This document shows, piece by piece, positions 7,612 to 14,386 of a stretch of 14,386 bases of DNA (the first letter of the stretch is position 1; the number at the start of each line of letters is the position of its first letter). The notes below the pieces were generated by a model. The model saw only the letters and a list, made by a program, of their open reading frames with translations, had not been told where the DNA came from and did no database searches. The stretch is from positions 1-14,386 of the forward strand of contig PJAB01001451.1 in the NCBI GenBank assembly GCA_002887195.1, read 5' to 3'. The stretch comes from Chrysochromulina parva (taxonomy: Eukaryota; Haptophyta; Prymnesiales; Chrysochromulinaceae). A program made the translations under genes and the position numbers.

Positions 7612-7654
7612 ACGTCCGAGTCTTTTCGGCGTACAGTACGTGCTCGTTGCTCGT

Positions 7655-8599
7655 ATGTGTGACCAACCTGTCGCCTTCGAGCCCCCCTGGCTCTACTATT
7701 GGGACGATCGAGACGGTCCCGGCTGGCAAGGATGGTGGATCGCGCCTGCGGTCGGCAGCGAAAGCTTCATGGCTTTCGCGCCCGGCGATTTTTCATCGCC
7801 TGCTGGGGCAAGAGCGTGGGTGGGCGACTGGCTGCTTGATGTGCATGTCGCAGAGCTCGAGCACTCGGTGCTGGCTGTTCGAGCAGCTGGAATGGCTTTC
7901 GAGGGTGCGTATACGCGTTTGCAGCGCGAGAACCACGGCAAACCCGTCTACCGGCGCGAGCGAGATTTGTCTGCTGCCGAGGTCGCCTTCATGGGGGAGG
8001 ACCCATCCGACGTGGTCATTTACGGTCGGCAAATGCCGCTCGCAAGGGATAGCGCTTCCAGGCCGGTTGAGGGCGTTCCAGTGGGCGTGGCGCTCGACAT
8101 TACACGCACAGCCCTCGGGTGGGTCACGGGCTCTGGCTCCCTGCCTGAGGGCTTCTGCTCGCCCAGCAGCGGCGAGGCTGCCGCGACGGAAGGCGCGGCA
8201 TCTGTTGCGGTGGCATCTGCATGGCCGATGGTCATCGCGCACGGCGTGGCCTCCGCATCACCCACGCCCTCTCGCGCACCGCGCCGCACGGTACATGTCG
8301 ACGGGCCAGCGGGCTTGGATGTGGTGGTGAGCAAGGGGCCAGACGAGTGGCTGAGTGTGCCGGAGCTAGCGGACGATGAGGATTGGCCGCTGCCGGTCGG
8401 ATGGGTGCTGGCCGAGCGCAGCATCTTGCATGTCACAAGTACCGTGCGTGAGCTCCTCGAGACGGCGATCGCGCATCTGAGCGACGATCTCCCCGAGAGC
8501 CTCCGCACGTTGCCCCAAGTGCTGGAGCAGGTGCGCACGCTGCGGCGCCTACTCGAGCAGGGCGGCTTCCGTGTGTGCGCGTGGTCAGACGAGGAGTAG
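7655..8599 (+). CDS. Hypothetical protein with Trp-rich N-terminal module
   Basis: The frame opens at a GTG (7565), but the first ATG is 7655, giving 314 aa. Residues 11-41 form a striking aromatic block (YYWDDRDGPGWQGWW, then an IAPAVG segment) followed by a second part with GKPVYRRERD near 95-104. I recall similar Tyr-Tyr-Trp-Asp / Gly-Trp-Trp modules in uncharacterised proteins of protists such as dinoflagellates and other algae; I know of no assigned function and have not checked this. Residues 160-215 are Ala/Ser/Pro-rich and probably disordered. Residues 230-252 hold further Trp residues, and 260-305 look helical, with Leu spacing suited to a short coiled coil. There is no signal peptide or membrane segment, so a soluble intracellular protein is likely. 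It faces the decarboxylase gene tail-to-tail. Confidence 0.6.
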   Translation: MCDQPVAFEPPWLYYWDDRDGPGWQGWWIAPAVGSESFMAFAPGDFSSPAGARAWVGDWLLDVHVAELEHSVLAVRAAGMAFEGAYTRLQRENHGKPVYRRERDLSAAEVAFMGEDPSDVVIYGRQMPLARDSASRPVEGVPVGVALDITRTALGWVTGSGSLPEGFCSPSSGEAAATEGAASVAVASAWPMVIAHGVASASPTPSRAPRRTVHVDGPAGLDVVVSKGPDEWLSVPELADDEDWPLPVGWVLAERSILHVTSTVRELLETAIAHLSDDLPESLRTLPQVLEQVRTLRRLLEQGGFRVCAWSDEE

Positions 8600-9170
8600 C
8601 CTTGCACTTGCAAGCTAGGAGACGGGTTGACATGCAAGCCGTCGAATGAAATCGCAAGCCCAGGGCGGTACTGGGACGCACGCACACGCGCGCGGCTGCG
8701 CCACAGGCGCGCGGCGGCCGGCGGCCAAACCGAAAATGCAGAAAAGCGCGCGGCGAAAAAGCTCCGACAGCTCACACCGCGGTTATCAGCAGTTCTCAGA
8801 TGGCTGTGTCACAGTTTTCTCAACTTTATCCACGTGCCGTACAGACTACAGTTTACCTCAGAGCCTTATCATCATAACATCCACGGTCAGGTACACATCC
8901 GATCACGCGCGCCTCTTCCCTATCCGATCAATCGAAATCCGTATCCGAATTAACCCCGCTCATACCACATACGAACCAACCCCGAGCGTCACGCCGGGCA
9001 GACGTTAGCGTAGAGACACCGGCATGAGCGCCTTCAAATCCCCACCGCAATTCAGGGAGTCCGGCCAATTGGTTGGGTTGCTTGTTCAGTTACAAATCTC
9101 TGTCTCGCCAGACAGAGACACCACCCCGCCCAACCCCCCTGCAGAACCACTCCACGGGTTTCACACGGCA
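8600..9170. other. Convergent intergenic region
   Basis: These 571 bp lie between the 3' ends of the Trp-rich protein gene and the decarboxylase gene. The part at about 8770-9000 is less GC-rich than its surroundings. I see no protein-coding gene, tRNA or mobile element. A hairpin near the decarboxylase end is listed separately. Confidence 0.55.
9097..9118. repeat. 9-bp stem, 4-nt loop hairpin downstream of the decarboxylase
   Basis: TCTCTGTCT at 9097-9105 and AGACAGAGA at 9110-9118 are exact reverse complements around CGCC. The element starts 52 bp past the decarboxylase stop codon, in its probable 3' UTR. A role in 3' processing or stability is possible but unproven. Confidence 0.6.
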
Positions 9171-11198
9171 TTACGGTCTTCCCCATTCCAGATGTCGGAT
9201 CAGAAGGTTGCAATTGCGCTGCACAACGATCACCGCCACGGCCTCAGCAAAGCCAACACCTGTCAACGCCACGTAGACGCTCGCGACATCCCCAGGTTGC
9301 TTGGCGGGCCAGTCTTCCAAAATCCCTTCCTCGATCACCTCCACCTCTTGAATCCCTCCTGGGGCAGCACAGGTCATGGAAGCCACCGCTGCCTTCAGGC
9401 TTTCGGGTGTGTAAAAGGCCTGAGCTTCAGGCGTTAGCAGCTCGAAGGCGGCCGGGTAGTTGTTTGCGGCGATCGAGTTGCCAAAGTGCTGAGCAACGTC
9501 TCTGAAAGTCATCATAGTGCTGGCCATCCAATCCCTGGCCACTGAGCGGAGGATCTCAAAGGCCCTCTCAACCTCCTGGACCGTCTGCTCGATGCCGCCG
9601 CAGGCAAAGCGTAAGATGAGGCGACCGCCGAGACGCGAACGAATGATGAAGACATTTCGCGCCTTCGCACGTGCGAGAAACTCCATATGCAGAGCGTCGT
9701 CGTCCTCGGAGCCATGCGGCACGCGAGCATGCATCAGGCGGAAGCAGACGAGCGAGAGCGAGGGCGGCGCCGCAAGTTCGAAGACCTCAGAGGTGGCGAC
9801 GAGATCGGCAAAGCGACGTGCAAGTACCATCCCCGCGCGCACGTGCGCGCGCACGCCCGACGCGCCGAAGCGGCGCATCACAAACCAAAGCTTCAGCGCG
9901 CGGAAGCGACGGCCGAGCCCAAGCTGCCAATGCTCATAGTCGACAACGGCGCCCGACTCAGAGGCGTCATTACGCAGGTATTCGGGGGTGAGGCTGAGCG
10001 CGTGGAGCAGCGGGCGCCGGTCGGCCACGTACAGCGCCGCCAGGTCAAAGGGCACGAGCAGCTTCTTATGCGCGTTGACGCAAAACGAGTCGCAGCGCTC
10101 GAGGCCGGCGAAAAGAGGCCGTACCTCGTCGAGGCATGCATATGCGCCTCCGTACGCTGCGTCGACGTGGAGCCACAGACCACGCGGGGTGCACACATCA
10201 GCGAGCTCGTCGAGCGGGTCGAAGGCGCACGAGGTCGTCGTGCCACTCGTGCCGACCACGGCGACGGGCAGCCAGTTCTCTGCGAGATCTGCGAGATCTG
10301 CATCGATGGCGGCGGCAAGCACTTCGCCTCGTAAGGTGAAACCAGTCTCGACTGAAGTGGGCAGCGCCCGGCAGCGAAGGCCGAGGACCATGCACGCCTT
10401 CTTGATGATGGCATGCGTCTGGTCCGAGCAGTAGACCACGCAGCGGCTCCGTCCGACGTCGTCTGCTGCGGCGCCTGTGCAGGCGTCGGCAGTGGCGCCT
10501 GCACCACCGAGGAGCGGGGCACCTGCACTGCGGCTGGCCGCCGCGCGACGGCTCTGCGCGCGGCGCGTGGCCGCAAGCAGGATGACGATGGCCGCCTCGC
10601 CCGCGCTCCCTTGGATGACCGCGCCTCCGGGGCCGGCTGAGCACGATAGGAATCGTTCGGGAAGTTGCAAGAGCTTGCCGAGCCAGTCGAGCGTAACGAC
10701 CTCGAGCTCGGTACATGCGGGCGATGCGATCCAGTCAAAGCCCATGACATTTAGCCCCGCGCAGACGAGCTCGCCGAGCACCGCGGGGTACGATGAGTGA
10801 GGCTTGAAGTAAGCGAAGAAGCTTGCACTGTTCTCCCAGTGCGTAAGACCAGGTAAGATTTTCTCGCTCAGGTCGCTCAGGATGTTGCTGAAGGGCTCGG
10901 GCTCCTCGGGAGCAGTTGCCGGGAGTGAGTCACGTAGATAGTTGGGTGCGACCGTCGAGACGATTGGCAACTGACGGCACGTGCGGCTCCGATAGTTGGT
11001 CAGCCACCGGAGGATGGCAACGCCGGAGCGCACGAAGTCCTCCGACGAGGTAGCTGGCGCATATCGCCCGCGACGACGTGTGTAGAGGCCCAACGCAAGC
11101 GTCCATGCAATAGCTGCCGAACCGGCCGATAGCAGCACGACGCGCAGCGGCAGCCGCAGCTCGAGCGTACCGCCCGGAGAGACCGAATATGAAGCCAT
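9171..11198 (-). CDS. Membrane-anchored aromatic-L-amino-acid decarboxylase with C-terminal NTF2-like domain
   Basis: A 675-aa pyridoxal-phosphate enzyme of decarboxylase group II. The ATG at 11198 has a good context (gacATGG). Residues about 17-38 form a hydrophobic segment followed by RRRGR, a likely signal anchor absent from animal DDC. The catalytic part, about 75-555, has FFAYF at 127-131, SYPAVLGELVCAG at 136-148, SPACTELE at 159-166, GGAVIQGSAGEA at 191-202, cofactor-stacking H262, HVDAAYGG at 344-351 with D346 for the pyridine nitrogen, and NAHKK with Schiff-base K378. Y407 in the mobile loop (LTPEYLRN) matches the Tyr of true decarboxylases rather than the Phe of aldehyde synthases. 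LGRRFRALKLWFVMR is present. Dopa, tyrosine, tryptophan or phenylalanine could be the substrate. Residues 211-250 are a low-complexity insert. Residues 558-675 resemble an NTF2-like/SnoaL-type fold ending IRHLEWGRP, an unusual fusion. Confidence 0.88.
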   Translation of the reverse strand: MASYSVSPGGTLELRLPLRVVLLSAGSAAIAWTLALGLYTRRRGRYAPATSSEDFVRSGVAILRWLTNYRSRTCRQLPIVSTVAPNYLRDSLPATAPEEPEPFSNILSDLSEKILPGLTHWENSASFFAYFKPHSSYPAVLGELVCAGLNVMGFDWIASPACTELEVVTLDWLGKLLQLPERFLSCSAGPGGAVIQGSAGEAAIVILLAATRRAQSRRAAASRSAGAPLLGGAGATADACTGAAADDVGRSRCVVYCSDQTHAIIKKACMVLGLRCRALPTSVETGFTLRGEVLAAAIDADLADLAENWLPVAVVGTSGTTTSCAFDPLDELADVCTPRGLWLHVDAAYGGAYACLDEVRPLFAGLERCDSFCVNAHKKLLVPFDLAALYVADRRPLLHALSLTPEYLRNDASESGAVVDYEHWQLGLGRRFRALKLWFVMRRFGASGVRAHVRAGMVLARRFADLVATSEVFELAAPPSLSLVCFRLMHARVPHGSEDDDALHMEFLARAKARNVFIIRSRLGGRLILRFACGGIEQTVQEVERAFEILRSVARDWMASTMMTFRDVAQHFGNSIAANNYPAAFELLTPEAQAFYTPESLKAAVASMTCAAPGGIQEVEVIEEGILEDWPAKQPGDVASVYVALTGVGFAEAVAVIVVQRNCNLLIRHLEWGRP

Positions 11199-11242
11199 GT
11201 CAATGAAGCCCTTGAAGTGTGAATGGGAAGAGCAACCAATGT

Positions 11243-11268
11243 GGCTGTGAATTGGCTGTCAATACTCG
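11243..11268 (+). repeat. Promoter repeat, copy 1 (26 bp)
   Basis: This copy contains GGCTGTGAATTGGCTGTCAA and matches the segment at 11396-11421 at 22 of 26 positions in the same orientation. It carries the inverted CCAAT motif ATTGG and a small inverted repeat ATTG/CAAT. It lies 45 bp upstream of the decarboxylase ATG. Confidence 0.7.
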
Positions 11269-11395
11269 AGGAATCTATGGCAGGGCGCAAATTGCAGGCG
11301 TGTGACGGATCTCCTACTCGGAATTATCTTGGAAGGACGCATGATTGTTGTACTCTTTAGGTTTTTACAGGCGTCGGGAGAATTTCTAATTTTTT

Positions 11396-11421
11396 GGCTG
11401 TGCATTGGCTGTTGACACTCG
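11396..11421 (+). repeat. Promoter repeat, copy 2 (26 bp)
   Basis: This copy contains GGCTGTGCATTGGCTGTTGA and is the partner of the copy at 11243-11268, 153 bp away start to start. It lies about 100 bp before the chosen start of the IQ protein. Confidence 0.7.
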
Positions 11422-11522
11422 GATCGCTACTCGGAGAGCCGGCTCGTGTCGATTCCGCTTCCGGAAGAGAGTGGACTCAGTGCATGCAAACTCATAGTAA
11501 ATGTAACGGATTCTTCAGCACA

Positions 11523-13838
11523 ATGGAACGCCTGAACATCGATGTGTTGTCGCCACTCGGTCCGATCAGAGGTTCATTTTCGCCCAGAGTTAAATCTCCT
11601 CGGCTCGCACATCTCAGATCAGCCTCGTCAAAAGCTGATGATCCGAGGCATCTCCAATTGACTCTGCAACAACTTCAAGCTGAGCGCCGTGTGTGGGCAA
11701 CCAGACGAGCAGCGAGCTTGTCGCGCCTGCTGACCGTGCGGATCGCCAACGGCTCGCCTGAAATGCGTCGGCTAGATCGAGGGCTGGTTTCACGAGGGAT
11801 CACCCCGAGGCTGAAGCTACCTCCATGCTCAAAGATCTTCGAACTCCCTCCGCCAACCCCATTCGGCCTCGACGGTCGGCCTTTGACCTCTGGCACGCTC
11901 ATCCACGAGATGCTCTTCGGTGATCTCTCGCGTCCACCTACAAGTCTCAAGCCCCTGCCCTCTTCCCGGCGAGCCTCCCGCGCAATGCGGCGGCCGTTGC
12001 TCGAGGAGAAGGATGAGCTCTTCCCGGCAGCGATGAAGGTCGCGGACGAAGGCGCTGACCTTAGCGCTGACCCAGCTGTCGTTCTGGATCTGGCAGCAAG
12101 TAGCAGGACGGCCGAGCCGAGGGCCAGGACGCCTAGCACCGTCGCTTTCCTTGATGATAGTCACCGACGTAGTGATGGCGTGATGGAGGAGATGGTGTCA
12201 GCCACCTCGATCAAGCCTCCAAATGCAGAAGGGCTTACAGAAGGCAGCCGTCAGCAGGATCAAGGGGGGGAAGGCATGCTGGAGGCCAGAACGCCTGTTA
12301 GTTACACTCGCGCTCGCACGCGCACTCGCAGTGATGAGACGCTCGCCAAGTCTTACCTGTCTCCGTTACAGCACGAAGAGCCTCGTCGGTCAGATAGCAA
12401 GCGGCACAGTGATAGGCACAGTGATAGGTACAGTGCTGGCACTGAGGATGGTAATACTGCTCTGGCTGATGTGGTGTCGCACTTTCCGCCGGGAAGCGAG
12501 GCGCCCGCCCAGCATCTGGCGATTCAGGAGGCAGTGGGGACGATTGTGGATACGATCGTGGTTCAGGACGAGGAGACGAGACAGGACACACACAAGGACA
12601 TCCCCGACGAGCATGGAGAGATGTCGGAGCTCCGCACAGCTCCGGTTCTAACGCCAGCTCGGGAAGTGCCAAAGGATCAGCCAACTAAGGAAGAGTCGAA
12701 GGAGTCCTCTGCAGAAGAGGCGACGCTGGTGAATGTGCAGGTGATTGCAGCCTCAGAGGTGAACAGGGAGGTGAATGTAGCCACAGAGGAGGCGGCAGGT
12801 GACGAGTCCACACAGGAGGCCAAGCATGTGGATCACGTGGATACGGAGACTGCCGCAGACTCTGGGCATCACGAGCCTGCCGAGGAGAAACATTCTGAGC
12901 ATGTGGCAGCCGAGGAGGCGGAGGCTGTGCGTGTGGCAGCCGAGGATGCGGATGCGGAGCGTGTGGCAACCAAGGAGGCGGAGGCTGTGCGTGTGGCAGC
13001 CGAGGAGGCGGGGGCTGTGCGTGTGGCAGCCGAGGAGGCGGATGCGGAGCGTGTGGCAACCGAGGAGGCGGAGGCTGTGCGTGTGGCAGCCGAGGAGGCG
13101 GGGGCTGTGCGTGTGGCAGCCGAGGAGGCGGAGGCTGTGCGTGTGGCAGCCGAGGAGGCGGGGGCTGTGCGTGTGGCAACCGAGGAGGCGGAGGCGGAGC
13201 GTGTGGCAACCGAGGAGGCGGAGGCTGTGCGTGTGGCTGCCGAGGAGGCGGAGGCTGTGCGTGTGGCTGCCGAGGAGGCGGAGGCTGTGCGTGTGGCTGC
13301 CGCCGAGTATGCTGAGGCCGAAGAGGCCAGGAGACGAGGGCCGTCGGCCGTCAAGATCCAGTCTCGCGCACGGGGCAAGAGGGGCAGGAAGAAGGCTAAG
13401 CAGCGAGCAGAGGCGACGGAGACCATTCAAGCACACGCCCGAGGGGGAGCCGCTCGGAAGAAGACCAACCCAATGAGGGAGAAAAAGAGGGCCGAGGAGG
13501 CGAGGAAGACGGCGGCCGCCGAGAAGGCTGAAGCTGAACGGCTCAAGGCTGTGCGCCTCGCCGATAACGCCGAAGCGGCGCGCCTCAAGGCCGAAACCTC
13601 CAAGTTGGAAGCGGAGCAGGCCGAAGCCAAGGCGGCCACCGGAGGAGCCACGGCCAAACGCGTGGCCACTCAGAAGCGTCTGGTCGCCGACAAGGTTGGC
13701 GAGGCGGCCGACAAAGAGGGTGAGGCCGCGGCGGCGCATGCAGCGGTGATGGCTCGGAAGCAGGAGCGGGCAGCCAAGAAGGAGGCGGCTCGATTGGAAT
13801 GGATCGCGCAGCAGGGCAGCGGCGAGTCGGCGCGTTAG
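11523..13838 (+). CDS. IQ-motif (calmodulin-binding-type) protein with decapeptide repeats and coiled coil
   Basis: The frame is open from a TTG at 11394. I chose the ATG at 11523 (acaATGG, good Kozak match) over a weaker ATG at 11484, giving 771 aa. Residues 1-150 are basic, Ser/Pro/Arg-rich and unrecognised. Residues 150-450 are acidic and low in complexity, with a short Arg-His-Ser-Asp repeat near 294-305. Residues about 460-589 are thirteen copies of a ten-residue unit, consensus VAAEEAEAVR. Two IQ motifs of the full IQxxxRGxxxR form follow, at about 612-622 and 635-645; these helices normally bind calmodulin or myosin-type light chains. Residues 655-771 are Ala/Glu/Lys-rich and probably form a long helix or coiled coil. 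No motor or kinase domain is visible. A calcium-responsive cytoskeletal, flagellar or scaffold role is inferred from family behaviour only. Confidence 0.8.
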   Translation: MERLNIDVLSPLGPIRGSFSPRVKSPRLAHLRSASSKADDPRHLQLTLQQLQAERRVWATRRAASLSRLLTVRIANGSPEMRRLDRGLVSRGITPRLKLPPCSKIFELPPPTPFGLDGRPLTSGTLIHEMLFGDLSRPPTSLKPLPSSRRASRAMRRPLLEEKDELFPAAMKVADEGADLSADPAVVLDLAASSRTAEPRARTPSTVAFLDDSHRRSDGVMEEMVSATSIKPPNAEGLTEGSRQQDQGGEGMLEARTPVSYTRARTRTRSDETLAKSYLSPLQHEEPRRSDSKRHSDRHSDRYSAGTEDGNTALADVVSHFPPGSEAPAQHLAIQEAVGTIVDTIVVQDEETRQDTHKDIPDEHGEMSELRTAPVLTPAREVPKDQPTKEESKESSAEEATLVNVQVIAASEVNREVNVATEEAAGDESTQEAKHVDHVDTETAADSGHHEPAEEKHSEHVAAEEAEAVRVAAEDADAERVATKEAEAVRVAAEEAGAVRVAAEEADAERVATEEAEAVRVAAEEAGAVRVAAEEAEAVRVAAEEAGAVRVATEEAEAERVATEEAEAVRVAAEEAEAVRVAAEEAEAVRVAAAEYAEAEEARRRGPSAVKIQSRARGKRGRKKAKQRAEATETIQAHARGGAARKKTNPMREKKRAEEARKTAAAEKAEAERLKAVRLADNAEAARLKAETSKLEAEQAEAKAATGGATAKRVATQKRLVADKVGEAADKEGEAAAAHAAVMARKQERAAKKEAARLEWIAQQGSGESAR
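12403..12435. repeat. 12-bp tandem repeat in the IQ protein gene
   Basis: GGCACAGTGATA is repeated about 2.7 times with small changes and reads in frame as Arg-His-Ser-Asp repeats. It is a second, smaller slippage-type expansion in the same gene. Confidence 0.75.
12901..13304. repeat. 30-bp coding minisatellite, 13 units plus a partial
   Basis: Thirteen consecutive 30-bp units run from 12901 to 13290, with a degenerate fourteenth to about 13304. Each encodes ten residues and starts GTGTGGCA or GTGTGGCT. Units differ at a few fixed sites: GAG/GAT/GGG, GCTGTGC/GCGGAGC, GCAGCC/GCAACC/GCTGCC. Because 30 is a multiple of three and the unit has no stops in any frame, all six frames stay open across it. 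Confidence 0.95.
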
Positions 13839-14386
13839 GCCTGCCTGAGGGTGGCCAAGAGACGAGGGCTCCGGCGGACCAGAGCATAGTGATAGCGACT
13901 GTCCCACCGTACAGGACAATGAGACCGCGGATCCCCGAGTTCGCATCGCGAGCACTGGCGCCATCGCATTCCAAGCCATCAATCCGCCGCCCGCTCGTCG
14001 TGGACGCGCTTTAGGCGAAGGGCGGGGCTAAAACGATAAGCGGCCCGGCCCGGCGGCTGTTCGAGTACCGGTATGTGGAGCTGTGGTAAGGGTCCAGGGT
14101 AACTCTAACTGCATCCGTTACGCAATTGCCGTTACGCCGGTCCGGTGTGTCTCGGGAGGTGTCGAGTTATTAAAAAATCCACAGGGGCTGTGAAGAGCTC
14201 GGAAAGTCTAAGATCTGCCACAGCCTCTCCTTCGTGTTTCCGTGAAAATTCCCAGGAGCATTGTGACGTCTGGGATCGGCGGGTCGTGCCTTAAGCCGGG
14301 AGGGGGTGACTTAAGCCGCGCCGGTACTTAAGTCGGGTCGCCGCGACTTAAGATGAAATCTCCCTTAAGTCACGCGTGCTCCGACT
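13839..14386. other. Intergenic region after the IQ protein gene
   Basis: These 548 bp begin with the probable 3' UTR of the IQ protein gene. A direct repeat CCGTTACGC occurs twice between about 14115 and 14138. The far right carries the CTTAAG array listed separately. I see no gene; an open frame at 13799-14014 is an overlap shadow. Confidence 0.5.
14290..14369. repeat. Five regularly spaced CTTAAG palindromes
   Basis: CTTAAG begins at 14290, 14310, 14327, 14347 and 14364, so the spacings are 20, 17, 20 and 17 bp. Several copies are extended as GACTTAAG or CTTAAGTC. The array is a degenerate 37-bp (or two-part) repeat running towards the window edge. It could be a multi-site binding element in the promoter of a gene beyond the window, or the edge of a satellite. 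Confidence 0.7.

Larger units (their letters stand above)
7355..7654. promoter_or_regulatory. Intergenic region: methyltransferase 3' end and next promoter
   Basis: These 300 bp hold the 3' UTR of the methyltransferase gene and the promoter of the following same-strand gene. They contain a 9-bp tandem repeat and a 20-bp palindrome, listed separately. The short open frame at 7372-7554 starts with GTG and translates the tandem repeat, so I do not call it a gene. Confidence 0.5.
11199..11522. promoter_or_regulatory. Divergent promoter region, decarboxylase / IQ protein
   Basis: These 324 bp lie between two divergent starts. They contain CCAAT at 11236-11240, and ATTGG (CCAAT on the other strand) at 11251-11255 and 11404-11408, which suits NF-Y-type binding. 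A 26-bp element occurs twice (listed separately), once near each gene. The decarboxylase-proximal side is about 45 bp from its ATG. Shared regulation of the two genes is an inference. Confidence 0.5.

Noticed and set aside
9893..10750. 285-codon minus-strand frame (and forward frames) overlapping the decarboxylase
   Set aside because: They are out-of-frame shadows, rich in Arg/Ser/Pro, of a frame with full catalytic motifs.
9171..11198. Glutamate decarboxylase, or aromatic aldehyde synthase
   Set aside because: The SPACTELE, GGAVIQGSAGEA and LGRRFRALKLWF motifs are of the aromatic group, and the mobile-loop Tyr (Y407) is that of decarboxylases rather than the Phe of aldehyde synthases.
12901..13304. 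CRISPR-like array of 30-bp repeats
   Set aside because: Units are directly adjacent with no unique spacers, are in frame with a coding sequence, and the context is eukaryotic.
12753..13982. Minus-strand 409-codon frame, and other frames (Pro-rich, Arg-rich, Ala/Ser-rich) over the 30-bp repeat
   Set aside because: The repeat unit has no stop in any frame and its length is a multiple of three, so all six frames are open automatically. Only the forward frame links to the IQ motifs and an acidic N-terminal part.

Overview
The window looks like nuclear DNA of a unicellular eukaryote, most likely a GC-rich microalga; a haptophyte-like or similar stramenopile/haptophyte-grade alga is my guess and is not proven. 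The genes are long, mostly uninterrupted, separately promoted and placed on both strands. There are no Shine-Dalgarno sites or operons. One gene needs a short GT-AG intron, and the protein types are eukaryotic: a PHD/Tudor chromatin protein, an IQ/calmodulin-type protein, a vesicular-amine-type MFS carrier, an aromatic amino acid decarboxylase and a mitochondrial-type ribosomal protein. Several long open frames begin at GTG or TTG, so I moved starts to the first well-placed ATG.

Layout, left to right. 201-797 (+): unknown 198-aa protein with a basic, NLS-like tail. 798-1251: convergent spacer. 1252-2790 (-): SLC18/VMAT-like MFS transporter. 2791-3411: spacer. 3412-3740 (-): two-exon bL31-type ribosomal protein gene with an 89-nt intron. 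3741-4039: divergent promoter. 4040-7354 (+): 1104-aa protein joining Tudor-like folds, a PHD-knuckle-extended PHD (PZP) reader and a C5 cytosine methyltransferase domain. 7355-7654: spacer with a 20-bp perfect palindrome. 7655-8599 (+): unknown protein with a Trp-rich N-terminal module. 8600-9170: convergent spacer with a hairpin. 9171-11198 (-): membrane-anchored aromatic-L-amino-acid decarboxylase with a C-terminal NTF2-like extension. 11199-11522: divergent promoter with duplicated CCAAT-type elements. 11523-13838 (+): 771-aa IQ-motif protein containing a 30-bp coding minisatellite. 13839-14386: spacer ending in five regularly spaced CTTAAG sites.

How the genes may relate: the amine-carrier-like MFS protein and the decarboxylase could form a monoamine production/storage pair, although they are about 6.4 kb apart with other genes between. 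The carrier has lost the residue aligned with the amine-binding Asp of animal VMATs, so its substrate is uncertain. The methyltransferase could couple histone reading to DNA methylation in one chain. The other genes look like independent housekeeping or lineage-specific genes. All family assignments come from reading motifs by eye against remembered family consensus; no database search was run.
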